Shown: positions 20,401 through 31,700 of the stretch, one piece after another
Layout: each line of letters begins with the position of its first letter
How positions within the stretch are numbered: position 1 is the first letter of the stretch
Source of the DNA: Oasisia sp. SBJ-2009
Lineage: Eukaryota > Annelida > Polychaeta > Sabellida > Siboglinidae
Length of the DNA: 64,000 nt
NCBI GenBank assembly: GCA_964017155.1
Contig: OZ024866.1
Coordinates: forward strand, 18,145,358-18,209,357
Direction: 5' to 3'
The notes under the pieces: model-generated
Databases searched by the model: none
The model's input: only the letters and a program-made list of their open reading frames with translations
What the model was told of the DNA's origin: nothing
Translations under genes and position numbers: made by a program

Positions 20401-23400
20401 TTTGACTGAAGTACATGTTAAGAGATATCTTGTGAGGCAGATAGTTCTACTTGACATTGACATGCAATTGCAGAAGATCCGAGGTTTAATTAGCAATGAG
20501 CAGACAGCGGACATTGATGCCGTCAGACTGGTGATGCTGTACGCGCTGAGGTACGAGAAACATCCCAACAATGACGTCATGGCATTGACACAAGCACTTC
20601 GTCGACGCGGCATCCCTGACAAACTCACAAAGGTCAGTGTCACATTTCTAGAGACTGATGTTAAAAGCTTATGAGGAGAATCGAACGTTAAACCTTTGTT
20701 TTTACATTTTTGACAACTGTCTTCTATCGTTACAAATGTCACAAGTCGTAGAACTAAAGATGTTTTATGAATAAGTTTTGAAAATGTTATGTATTTTGTA
20801 TTTAATTTTCATATTGAGAAAATATTACATACCATATTATCCCCAATACCAGTACACGTCCAAGTACAAAGGCCTGGGTGCGCATCTAATCATTTCTCAT
20901 CAGACAAAAGCAGTAGGGTGGTGCCGTACAGCGTTACCATAGTTGTAGCATTTGAAAGCTCGCATTCACAAAAACATTAATGTTATGCATGTTTTATGTT
21001 TTCACCTCTATAAAAGGGGAGCACATCTATTGGGAATAATACAGTAATGATCATACATGAATATGAAAATCATATCTGGAAGATATATTCACCAGTTTGT
21101 ACCAGACATTAATTCACAGTGTCATTTATACGATGACGTCATCGCCAGTACCAGCTCTTCTCTGCCTCTGGCACTTCACTTTCAAAAACTCTTAACGTTG
21201 TCCAGCCACTGATATTGTCTATGAGGAGTGTGGTCGGCCTCTGGTTGAGTAATAATTTTGGATGATTTTAGCCACACACTCACATGTTACAAGCAATGTT
21301 TGGTATGTGGAAGGAAATATTCGAGTACACAAAGCTGGCCAGCTTGGATTGAACGGACAGGTCGTTATACTGGAATTAAAAAAATTAAGTACCCGTCTTC
21401 CGATTGGCGCTGTTCCCATGGGTGAAACGATTGGCAAAGACAATAAACTAGTTAGACTCGGCCAAAATCACGCAGTTCTCTTCAGGGTTTGCCAGAGCCA
21501 GTTGGCCTGACGAGCAGCCCTGGCAAGTAGCCCTGGCAAGTAGCCCTGGCAAGTAGCCCTGGCAAGTAGCCCTGGCTTGTGAGGATCAGTGACATTGTGA
21601 GTCATCAACCTGTTATGCTCCTCAGAATGTGCAATTTTATGATGCCAGCGTTACCTGGTTTTCAGATGGTGTCCTCAGTGCTGGAGTATGGAGGTCAGAA
21701 GGTCAGGGGCAATGACCTCTTTGGAAATGACACACCAATTGCGATGACAAAGAAATTCCTGAAAGGTTTACAGGTAATAATATGTTTAGGGAAATTGAGC
21801 TACACTTATGGTGCAGGTTGCTAGATAAGTAAACAGATTAGTAAGTAAAAATGAGTAACAAGCAAACACACATGTATTCATTTATCTACTTGGGCTTCAT
21901 GTGTGGGTTTGTTTAGATACACAGCTATATGCATTCTAGTTTCTACACATAAAGGGTTTTGACAGTTTAATTATTGGCCTAGCTGAATTCAGCTAGGCCC
22001 TTAACTTGTGGCTCATAATGTAAGCAGTAGAAATCCAACACCATCACTAACACCCGCAATTAAAAATAATGCTCCGTCGGAATCTATGTTGTGTAACATT
22101 CATCCAGCCAGTATTGTGGTTTGTGAGTGTGATGTCGAGTGCTTGGCAGGGGGTAGAGAACATCTACACGCAGCACAAGCCGCTTCTGCACGATCAACTA
22201 GATCAACTCATCAAAGGGAAACTACGGGAAGCCACCCACCCCTACCTGGGCATGGGACAGCTGAAGGACAGGTGGGAAGTTTCTCATGCGATGTCAGTCG
22301 TTCCTGTGTAGTTACCATGTGTGTCAATCTGGGACAATACATGTCTGTAAGATCATGAGGAAAAATCCGTAAGATCTGCAGATAAAATCCACACAGAGTT
22401 GGTGCAAACATAAACACAAGTTTGGTATTTATGAACTGCCATAACACATCCATAATGTGCACTTGAATGTGTGGGTTGGTCAGCTAGCTATCCCTTTTGC
22501 ATCCATCTTGTTCGAAATTTATTATATCAAAATCATAATAATAATTATGTGTAAGTATTGCTTTATAATACTTATAATAATTATAGGAAAAATCCATAAC
22601 GCCTACACATAAAACGTACAAGTTAGTTGTGACTTATCTAGTCTGTGTTACATGCCGTGAGGTTGCTATCCTTTTTGACATCCGTTTGCAGGCCGCAAGA
22701 TATCATCGTTTTCATCATCGGTGGCGCCACCTACGAGGAGGCACTGTTGGTACACGGCCTCAGTGTGAACACGCCAGGGGTGCGAATCATACTGGGCGGA
22801 ACAGCCGTACACAACATGAGCAGGTAGGAACAGCAGTACACAACATGAGCAGGTAAGAGACTCCTGCATTGCGGGCAGTACTCGGCAATATATTTTTCTT
22901 CCTTAATTATACCTGTTTGCCCCCTGGAAGCATAGGCCATTGACTGTAAAGACACAACTGTTGTCTGTTTGTGGTCATCGTCTATCTGTCCCTCCTGGTG
23001 TCCCCCAGCTCCTGGGTGTCCCTTTCTGTGTCTCTTTCACAGGTGTTCTGTGGCCTTCCTCTTTGTCTCATCCCAGGGGTGGGTTCCATCTGACAGGTGA
23101 TGCTTTCTGAAGGTTTCTTGAGCATAATTATGTCTGATTCACCTCCATTTTATATTCATTTTATATTCATTTCATGTTCTATTGGTAATTGTTTGGTCCA
23201 TTCCCAAAGTGTAGCGTTGGGTACCTCGTCTGTCCACTTCAGGTGTAAGATTCTGCACAGGCATTTGTTGATGAAGTATTCTTTTTGGTGTCTTGTGTAC
23301 TTCGCTATGTCTCTGATCCATAGAGTAACCTTGACATTTGAGTTGAATATCCTCAGTTTGGCGTTAAGCTTGATTTGTTTTGCCTTACAAATTGTTCTCA

Positions 23401-24367
23401 ACATGATGACTGCTACTCTTGCTTTCTGTATCTTTGCTTGCCAATTGTCTTAATTGTACTGCCCAGCAGAGCTTTATGCAGGATAAAAATGTTGCCAGTG
23501 ACACATATTTTGGTGGACACATGGATGTCAACTGTTAAGCCAGTTTACACATTTTAAATGTGTTTTTTGACCTGAAATGGACTACTAAGTTACTAACACA
23601 CATGTAACACCATTTCTAAGGTTAGGTAAATAGGTCTTCAAAAATCATATACATTGTCTGTTATGGATTTTTGAAGATCTTGCACTTTCATTTTTTTACC
23701 CGTCCACCCATATTTCTACCTGTCCACAACAGCGTTTTACCTGTCCAAATGACAGGTGGATGGGTCTCTGCATAAAGCTAGTAATTAAGCTATGCTGCCC
23801 AGTATGTGAATGAGTCTGTGTCTTCCAGTCTCTCTCCTTGCAGTGTGTCAGGGTTGTTCTTTGTGTTTACTTTATAATCTTTCTCTTGCGTCTGTTGATG
23901 TTGAGTCCTAGCTGTGTTAACACTGTGTTTAGCAGCTGTTTATTTCCTGCAACTGTTGGTGACTGTGGGAGCTTTAGGGAGCACCATAAATTAGTCTTTG
24001 AAAATATTCTGTCGAGTCACACTGCATGTTCCAACTGGACAGGGCATATCAACAAAACATTCTAAAATAATCTCAAACAGTAACCATCTTTAAGTTTTGT
24101 AAAAAAACAACTCATTTGTTTGAATTCGCACTAATTTTGATAATCTACTTAAACACAGAGAAATTGGTTTGCCTTTCATGAATACATTTTAGTACTTGTT
24201 TTCTTGCTGCTAGATATTAAGAAAACGTCCCATGTTTACAATAATGACGAAGACGTGTTTGCTATCAGTTAACTAACTGTGATTTCAGTTTTCTTGAGGA
24301 GATTTCCCACGCCACTGAAGGTCTTCGCTCTACTGCAAGGGTTGGACCGCGATCTCGGCCAATATGA
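8495..24367 (+). CDS. VPS45: VPS45, Sec1/Munc18-family vacuolar sorting protein (complete, 14 coding exons)
   Basis: VPS45 is the SM protein that binds syntaxin-type SNAREs on early endosome and trans-Golgi membranes and promotes vesicle fusion. Exons are 8495-8587, 9534-9729, 11881-11960, 13080-13148, 14068-14205, 14959-15069, 15763-15897, 16950-17060, 19465-19632, 20474-20632, 21666-21773, 22150-22271, 22692-22823 and 24289-24367 (stop TGA 24365-24367). They total 1,701 nt and encode 566 residues, near the roughly 570 of other animals. Landmarks in order are [86 protein letters not shown]-type SM core (here [10 protein letters not shown]), [26 protein letters not shown] and [16 protein letters not shown]. 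Exon 2 uses a GTTAGT donor at 9730, which is the only choice that keeps YVYFSNVIS in frame. The donor of exon 13 is tandemly duplicated. Introns hold several transposons. Confidence 0.97.
10090..11230. mobile_element. TTAA-flanked non-autonomous element (piggyBac-like), family A
   Basis: Termini CCCATTTTATCC and GGATAAAATGGG are inverted and each abuts TTAA (10086-10089 and 11231-11234). TTAA target duplication and CCC termini fit piggyBac elements. The 1,141-bp interior has no transposase, although 10100-10650 is GC-richer and looks like an eroded promoter or first-exon segment. It lies in VPS45 intron 2. Confidence 0.75.
11388..11843. mobile_element. Foldback MITE with 9-bp target duplication (Mutator-type)
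   Basis: The ends GGGCCTCTGTATTTTGCGG and its reverse complement start long arms of roughly 200 bp. The element is bracketed by ATTCTAACC at 11379-11387 and 11844-11852, a perfect 9-bp direct repeat. Long inverted repeats with 9-bp duplications are the classic mark of MULE/Mutator-derived MITEs. It ends 37 bp before the first base of VPS45 exon 3. Confidence 0.85.
12001..12432 (-). mobile_element. LINE ORF2 C-terminal fragment
   Basis: Minus-strand reading gives [42 protein letters not shown] and [15 protein letters not shown] before a stop. This is the familiar C-terminal tail of non-LTR reverse transcriptases. A frame-shifted upstream part to about 12432 still reads [16 protein letters not shown]. 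It is a 5'-truncated dead copy in VPS45 intron 3. Confidence 0.85.
12730..13035. repeat. Degenerate tandem repeat, unit about 45 bp
   Basis: Six to seven diverged units share ATTATATGTGGCCTG and CCCATCAATT. The array ends about 45 bp before VPS45 exon 4. Confidence 0.8.
14530..14680. mobile_element. Small palindromic element
   Basis: Arms of about 35 bp share TTACTTTGGAGCTTAATGTC on the left and its reverse complement on the right, around about 80 bp including a TACGTACTGG stretch. It is non-coding, in VPS45 intron 5. Confidence 0.65.
17100..18200. other. VPS45 intron 8, no recognised feature
   Basis: A TA-rich run at 17158-17215 is followed by unremarkable AT-rich DNA with a GC-richer patch at 17590-17670. 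I see no exon, repeat copy or inverted structure that I can name. Confidence 0.4.
18205..19440. repeat. Minisatellite, unit about 80-95 bp, split by a transposon
   Basis: Units share TATCACCATGTTTGTCAAATACAACTGG... and GTTGAGTAATAT followed by GAAATTGTAGTTGTAA. Three to four units lie at 18205-18487 and the array resumes at 19326-19440. The interruption is the TTAA element at 18492-19321. VPS45 exon 9 starts 25 bp after the array. Confidence 0.8.
18492..19321. mobile_element. TTAA-flanked MITE (piggyBac-like), family B, copy 1
   Basis: Inverted termini of about 80 bp begin AGGACAAA and share CATACACCTAATAGAGTT and AACAATTTCCACATATACTC. TTAA sits at 18488-18491 and 19322-19325. A same-orientation second copy of high identity is at 35826-36641. 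Neither encodes a transposase. Confidence 0.9.
21516..21576. repeat. 13-bp tandem repeat
   Basis: Four to five units of CCCTGGCAAGTAG in VPS45 intron 10, about 90 bp before exon 11. Confidence 0.9.
22798..22855 (+). repeat. 29-bp tandem duplication of a VPS45 exon end and donor
   Basis: Two 29-bp units differ at one base; each contains CACAACATGAGCAG followed by GTA. The first donor (GTAGGA, 22824) keeps the conserved frame. The second (GTAAGA, 22853) fits the consensus better but retaining 29 nt reads AGG TAG, an immediate stop. Confidence 0.92.
23109..23960 (-). mobile_element. LINE reverse-transcriptase remnants
   Basis: Minus-strand reading at 23156-23404 gives [13 protein letters not shown], then [13 protein letters not shown] and [13 protein letters not shown], the RT/C-terminal part of RTE-like non-LTR elements. 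A further piece near 23870-23950 reads [17 protein letters not shown]. It is broken by stops and unrelated sequence, in the last VPS45 intron. Confidence 0.75.
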
Positions 24368-27199
24368 AACTTTCACCCCTGGATGACACAACTGACTGTG
24401 GGATGGCTCATTCAAATCTAAAAGACTTTAATATATGTATATAAATTATGTATAATAATCTAGTCATTTAAAGCATTGGTTTTGCACTGTATGTGCCAAT
24501 TCTGTGGCACTTCACTCTGTGACCATGTGTCAAATATGGGGTACAAGTGGCGGCCCTAGTAAGCAAGTAGCAACACCTAGCATATAGTGACACCATGACG
24601 ACCTTGTAAAAACAGACTGCCATAAAATGCTGCTGTGGGGAATTGTTTGTTATGTTGCTTTCAAATTATAATTTGTGATATGCTGTTTTATCAAGTCTTA
24701 TGAAGGTTTTAGCATTTGTTAAATGAGTATATATTTGGGAGTTTGGATGGATAGCTAGACTGACAGTAGCAGTGTTTGTAATTGTCACTGTTTTTCTGGA
24801 CTCAAAAGACCCACGGATTACAGTAGTGTATACAATAAGAACCAGGGGCATTGCTGTCTGTCTGGCCGTAGAGTTTGTGGAGATCCAACATTTATTGCAT
24901 AAAAGTCAAATTATAATAATCGTTCATGATCATTACAAATGGCAGTAACTCAAACTGTAAGGGAAAAAACTATATAATAGGCTGACGACAGTATATGAAT
25001 AATAACTGAATCATAACAAATAGTTATGTGTAACAAGAAACTAGTTTTATATTTATTATTCTATGGTATCACTAGTATGATTTAGTCACGTGACTGGGAC
25101 TACATGACTACAATATAAATCTGTGTACAGTTGACATACATCACACACTGTATTGTAGCAGCAAATGTAAATACACTCCTGTACCCAAAACACAACAGAG
25201 TCAAACACAGACTCCTCCTAACTACAAACCAACCAAGATGGTGGTCGATTGCAGTTTTCCTATAAAAAATAAAGCTGACACGTCTAGTTAACAAAGTGTT
25301 TCCCTTAAGACGTCACCCGTCTCTAACCAGTGACACTGAATACACAAGCAAGCACACCAACCAGCAAATTCCCTCAAATGTATCATACATCTGATTATAA
25401 CATACACCAAGGCTTCCAAACTTCAAGTGAATGCAGCTAGACCGTACTGTGTGCGTGATATAATTGTTATGTACAATAACGTCCAACTAATGTTTTATTA
25501 TCATAACTAGTGCTTAGTGGTGTGACATTACAATGAACAATTGTGACAGATGATATGACAACAGTGCTGTCAATACCAAATGTACCTGTCAATATAGTTA
25601 GTTTTTGTTGACGGTACACGTGAGTATTGATAGTAAGGGGAGATAGGAGTACAACATGCCCCACAAATGTAGTGTTTGCAAAGATGCTTATAAACTATGT
25701 ACTTTTATTTACTTTCCATCTTAACATCATCCCTCAATGAAAACAGTATCGATTACTGATTTACTGTTTTGTGAATCAACTGCCTCCACTTGATGGCGCC
25801 ACACGTACATCATGGTTTGTGACCACATTTACTGTGTTCACTGTACAAAGCTACAGCACAATGGCAATAGCCACGACTTTATCGCAGTTGTATTGTAAAG
25901 GTAATACAGTGTACAGCTATCGTCGTGTAATCGCAATATTGAAATATTCACAGTAGTTCATCCTCACTAGCCAGGGGGCACTGCACTAAGCTACACACCC
26001 CTGGTCACACTACACAATTATAGCAATTGACTTTGTCAGTCACTACTGTGTCAACCGTGGGAACAGCACAAATTGGAACAGCACCATTCACGTCCTAAAC
26101 ATTGCATGTAATAAACATGATCAACGTGTCTGAATTTCTATAAAAATATATCACATGACCGGAGGCTAGGCACATTTCTCGTGAGCGATTTCATTGGCTG
26201 ACCTTAAGAGGATTTTTTAAAGGGATGTGCCAGGGGTAGTAAAGAGCTGGTATTGAGTGGTCAGCCGTGGCCACCCTGGCACATGTGAAGGCATTAGTCA
26301 CCCCTAATCCAAACAGTATGGCTGACAAGACAGGAATATCTGATTATCTTGCCTACCAGGGGTACTCGTATTCATTAAGGCCTGTATTTTTGAAAGACTT
26401 CCAGATTTTAACTCAAATTTTCCTCAGATATACCAGTGGAAGCCACACATGTTTCCAGTTATTAAATAGTTTTGCTTAATAAATTTCCTTAATAAATTTG
26501 AGAAATAATGGTAACATTTTATGTAATACATGGTGTATTCAGAAGTGACCACATTGGATCATGTTTCCTTCTGATGAGAATTACAGAATGGTATTCCTTT
26601 CAAGAATAATAGCCGACTTATGTAGCCACTGAACAACTTGATGGAATGTGTCGTCACTGTTTCTGTCCTACGCAAGGTCAATATTGTGACAGATTGTACA
26701 CACCAAACACTTGCATCAATAATTGTTATTTACATATTATCAACCCCTTACTTATATGCACATTTATAACAATGCAATATCCACTTTTATTTCATCAGAC
26801 CCATCCTTACAAACAAACGTAAAAAATTAAAAATATCAACAAACCAACATAAGCATTCCTAAAATTTAGGCTTTCCCCCCTTAAAACTGTTGTATTAAAG
26901 CATTAGCCAAACTCACTACAAAGTTAACTTTGCAGATACTTAAAGCAATACCACGGTCACTATTGGTCATCCAAACCATGTCTGACGACAATAACCAGGC
27001 ATACGTACAACAATTATAATGTTAAAAATTATATCTTAATAGACAAAAACAAAAAAACAGGCATTTTCTACTTTGGTATGTATAAAGAGCCCGGCCACCT
27101 TTCCACAATAATGCTAGGTTCCTGTGTCTTATTTTATCACATGTATGACATGGTGATGCTTGGGCCGCAGTTGCATCAATTTAATAGTGATAGAATCGA

Positions 27200-27740
27200 A
27201 CTGCTTTGAAAGTTCGAGTTAAACGAGTCATATTCACTCCCACCATGAGGCGACTGGAATGCAGTCCGGGCCAGGTCCAAGCACATATTTGTATTTCAAT
27301 AGAGACATTTTGTGTATTTATATTAGAAATCACCAAAGTGCATGTATTTTTATTAGATATTTGGTCTGTATTTGGAGGTACAAGTATTTGCAAATACAAC
27401 CAAATATGCATTATCTTTTTTACCAACAATCGGCAAAGCATTGCCTCACACAGTTTGACTGGTTCAAGAGATAAGACAGAAATGTTTTTTACACCTATGG
27501 TAGCCTGGAAGGGTCAACAGTGCCCAGGCAGCACTGAGAAAATTGGCCTACAGTGAAGCTGCTGGTCAAACATTAGCATAAATGAATGAATGGGAAACCA
27601 GTGAGGCACAAAGGAAGCCAGGTTTCCTCCAGGTGTAGTCAACTCATAAAGTGCACATATTTTAACTGTATTTGAATTAAAAATTGCAATGTATTTGTAA
27701 AATGTGTTCAAAATCTGGAAAAGCAATATATAATTTATAT
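27200..27740 (-). repeat. Interspersed repeat, copy 1
   Basis: It shares blocks such as CAGCACTGAGAAAATTGGCCTACAG... and AAATACAAATA-type stretches with 38050-38830 (opposite orientation) and 50150-50750. It is non-coding and the element class is not identified. Confidence 0.6.
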
Positions 27741-27888
27741 ATTTCATTTGGCCAAGTTGTATTTGATAAGAAAATGTGTTTTGGACCCAACCCTGAACGC
27801 ATCAGAACTATCCAAGACTCAGCCTGCTGGCCTTCTATGCAACAACAGTCGTCAGACTCGTCTCAATTTTCTTTTCACAAACAAGGGT

Positions 27889-28588
27889 CAGACCACAACT
27901 GATCTGTCCACACACAGGGGTCAGACCACAACTGATCTGTCCACACACAGGGGTCAGACCACAACTGATCTGTCCACACACAGGGGTCAGACCACAACTG
28001 ATCTGTCCACACACAGGGGTCAGACCACAACAGATCTGTCCACACACAGGGGTCAGACCACAACAGATCTGTCCACACACAGGGGTCAGACCACAACTGA
28101 TCTGTCCACACACAGGGGTCAGACCACAACTGATCTGTCCACACACAGGGGTCAGACCACAACTGATCTGTCCACACACAGGGGTCAGACCACAACTGAT
28201 CTGTCCACACACAGGGGTCAGACCACAACAGATCTGTCCACACACAGGGGTCAGACCACAACAGATCTGTCCACACACAGGGGTCAGACCACAACAGATC
28301 TGTCCACACACAGGGGTCAGACCACAACTGATCTGTCCACACACAGGGGTCAGACCACAACAGATCTGTCCACACACAGGGGTCAGACCACAACTGATCT
28401 GTCCACACACAGGGGTCAGACCACAACTGATCTGTCCACACAGAGGGGTCAGACCACAACTGATCTGTCCACACACAGGGGTCAGACCACAACAGATCTG
28501 TCCACACACAGGGGTCAGACCACAACAGATCTGTCCACACACAGGGGTCAGACCACAACAGATCTGTCCACACACAGGGGTCAGACCA
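27889..28588. repeat. 33-bp satellite array, about 21 copies
   Basis: Units of 33 bp containing GGGGTCAGACCACAAC and GATCTGTCCACACACA are nearly identical, varying mainly between AACTGAT and AACAGAT. Because 33 is a multiple of three, frames on both strands stay open; in one plus frame each unit reads TTTDLSTHRGQ. Confidence 0.97.
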
Positions 28589-28721
28589 CGAGTTATTTTG
28601 CAAATGCACCAACATGTGCACAACTTTGCTTTGGTTTATCTTGTTCTGACATTGTGCAACTAATTATAAACTATGTGGATCATGAACTATGAGCACAGCT
28701 ACACTAGAGGCTGCCGAGGAA

Positions 28722-31700
28722 CTACTTCTGGTGGAGATAGAGAGCGACGAGGACGATTAGGAAGGCGGCACAGAAGTAGGCATTCAACTGGAGCCCAAAG
28801 ATGAGTATTGACAGTGTCGTTGTCACCAACATGGCGCAGGCAATGAAGAAGAGGCGCGTGATGTTGCTGCCATGTTTGATGATAGATGACATGATGAGGC
28901 CAGCGACCGCCTGCAACAGCAACAATGGAGGTCCTTAGACTGTCGAGTGCATATGTATGATGAGATACAGGCATTCTGAGAACGGGTGTAAACAATGGTA
29001 ATGTCTGTTGTATAAAAATGATTTAGTTAAATAAGCAAGATTATCACCAAAGCTGCGCTTGGTTTTGTGAAAAAGATATAAGTGACGTCATTGTTCAAAA
29101 TTACTTGTTTGAAAATATCACATTACACGAAGACACAACGCATTTAATGTCATCTGCGACCAAAGAGCCACATCAGTGCTGCCACCTAGTGATCAAACAT
29201 CTTATAATGGCCGACTATAAAACAATTTCACATTGATCAAAGCAATGACTGATTAATATTAAACTGATTTCCAACACTAGTAATTAAGACCCAAATAATA
29301 AGTCTGAATGGTCAGTAAAGCTGATTCAAGATGGCCGCATATATGAATATTGATGGCTGAACTGATGCGATAAATTTAATTTTTCTAACGTCAGGTCACA
29401 TGGACTGATATATCAGTTCAGTGGCTGAAATACGAAGTTGAATATCATGGACTGTTGAAAATCGAAGTACAGGTGGCATTTATTTGCAACTTACCTGTGT
29501 CAAAATGAGAACCCATGTGATTATGGAGTAACCATGGAACAGATTGAGGTATTTAGCTGTAATAGAACAGAGAACATTCACCACACAGAAACACACTGTT
29601 TAACATATTAACAAACATGTAATTTAAAATGATATGCAACTTTAACATGTATTTATATCAGCTGATGTATTCTGATGGCACAACAAAAATCAAGGCATAA
29701 ATTAGCCCCATTATGGAACTTTTTTCCACAACTCAGTTATCTCAGATAAGGCCCCCTAGATATAAAAAACTAAATGAATATAATTTCCAATTAACAGATG
29801 AGAGGCAATGCTGTGATTATGTGTACTACTTTAAAGTGAGACCTGACGCTGTCTCTTGCTTGTAGGCTGCATGAAATTTTGTATATGTGCGGGTTGATAT
29901 ATACACTACGGAATATTCAATACACTATGGAATATTCTATACACAATGGAATATCCTATGGAATAATCTAACAAGGCACTGTACATTTTTAAGTGCCCCA
30001 CAGATATTAACTTGGAAATCATTTCACTAAGATAAACATGTCTTAAGTAAAATTCAACCTAAACAAAATCCGTTGTTAAATTTAATGAAAAAATTTCGAA
30101 ATGCAAATATCCATTGCCATATTTCCATGAACACTATTTCCATGACCCACCAGCGACAATGGCCTACTGACACGTCAAGGTGTTGGACTTTTTTGGACAA
30201 GAGCGGAACTGATTTTAAAGAGCAAAATCGGTCTTAGGAGCTCTTGACAAGATTAATGAAATTGGCCCTGGACACTGAAGGTACTAGGGTTGCCACTCAT
30301 GGAAGCATTCAAAATTCCCTGAACTTTCCCTGACTCAAAGTTTCATTTTCCCTGACCATGCTGGCTGAAAAATTATGTGTATTATCACAGAAGATCGCCT
30401 TAACCATTTAACACTAAATGTCTTGCTGCACACTCAAACATATATATATATATATAAATGTTAAAATTGCCAAAAGAACAGTTATGGCATTATTACAACA
30501 GCCAACTGAAGAACGTAGGGTATCCACATTTATAACAGCATATGTTTGTGGTATCAACATTGTTTCACAGGATTGTTACGCGTAATGAATTCGAGTTCGT
30601 GGCATCACATATGACATGATAAAGTCAAATTTCCCTGATTTTCAAGGGATTTTCCTGTATTTCCCTGACTTTTTTCAAAATCTCAAATTTCCCTGACCCA
30701 GCACAAAATTCCCTGACTTTTCCCTGATCTTGAATTTCCCTGACCAGTGGCAATGATGGGTACATTACATACCTGGGTCATCAGAGCTGAGTCCTGTGAT
30801 GAGAAACACGGACCCATTGAACATGCAGCCGAATGAATAGAGGAGTGCGTTCTGCAGGTGTATTGACGTCTGAACAACAACAATGGCAACATCAGAATTA
30901 TGATAAATGACTTGCAAGATTGTTAATTCTATGGCGTCAATATCATCAGAATCTGACCTTAATGGCGCAACAAAACCAGTGGATTATGCATTCTCAAAGT
31001 TAAGGGCAGTGCAAAGGTCGTCAACAATTGGATGGGAGCACTAAGAACCTAGGGTGGATAGGCGAGATTAAACAGATAGGTTTCAGGTTTTTCTGCTGAC
31101 TTAATGTTGTCAGGAAATGTATTCCACAGAGTAGGGGTGGCGACTGAGAAAGCTTGAGTTCCGGGCTTTGTCTTGACTCTGGGAACACTTCAATATCATG
31201 ATAAGGACAGATATCTTGTTCAATCCCAAAGACACCATGACATTAGTATGGTTTATCAATAGCATAAAGACGTATTTTAAACAGGGTCTGGGTCTCTCTA
31301 TCCTCTGTCTTTGTTCAGGGTTTGGGGCCTACACATCAACAATAAAGCCAAACTAAGAAAGATAGTTTTATATATAAACTATCTGCTAAACAGAAACATT
31401 ATATTTCACAGCTGATATAGTAAATACATTTATACAGTTTTATATATAATCTTAAGATAGCACTGGTCGACAACTACACTATAAGAGACAATATACAATC
31501 TCTGAGAAAAAAATTCTCAGAACCACAATTTGTTTGTACAAATAATTATTGATATGATATTTCTGGGCATTCTACCAATTCAAAACAAAAACATTACACA
31601 CGCACATAAAAAACAATACACGCCAAGTTTCTGAAAGTGCTTCTAAAAAAAACGAACAACAGAGCAAAAGCAATGAAACAAACCTCGTATTTCTTTTTGA

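Larger units (their letters stand above)
24368..28721. other. Intergenic region between convergent VPS45 and SLC35A4
   Basis: No exon or conserved protein was recognised. The region is mostly unique-looking AT-rich DNA plus the interspersed repeat at 27200-27740 and the 33-bp satellite at 27889-28588. Both flanking genes end here, so the 3' UTRs and poly(A) sites lie at its edges; I could not place them with confidence. Confidence 0.6.

Noticed and set aside
21262..21510. 82-codon ORF in VPS45 intron 10
   Set aside because: There is no recognisable domain; it lies wholly inside an intron, and exons 10 and 11 join in phase without it.
27748..28692. 314-codon ORF with perfect 11-residue repeats as a gene
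   Set aside because: The 33-bp unit keeps frames open on both strands, variation ignores codon position, and no splice or start context supports coding.
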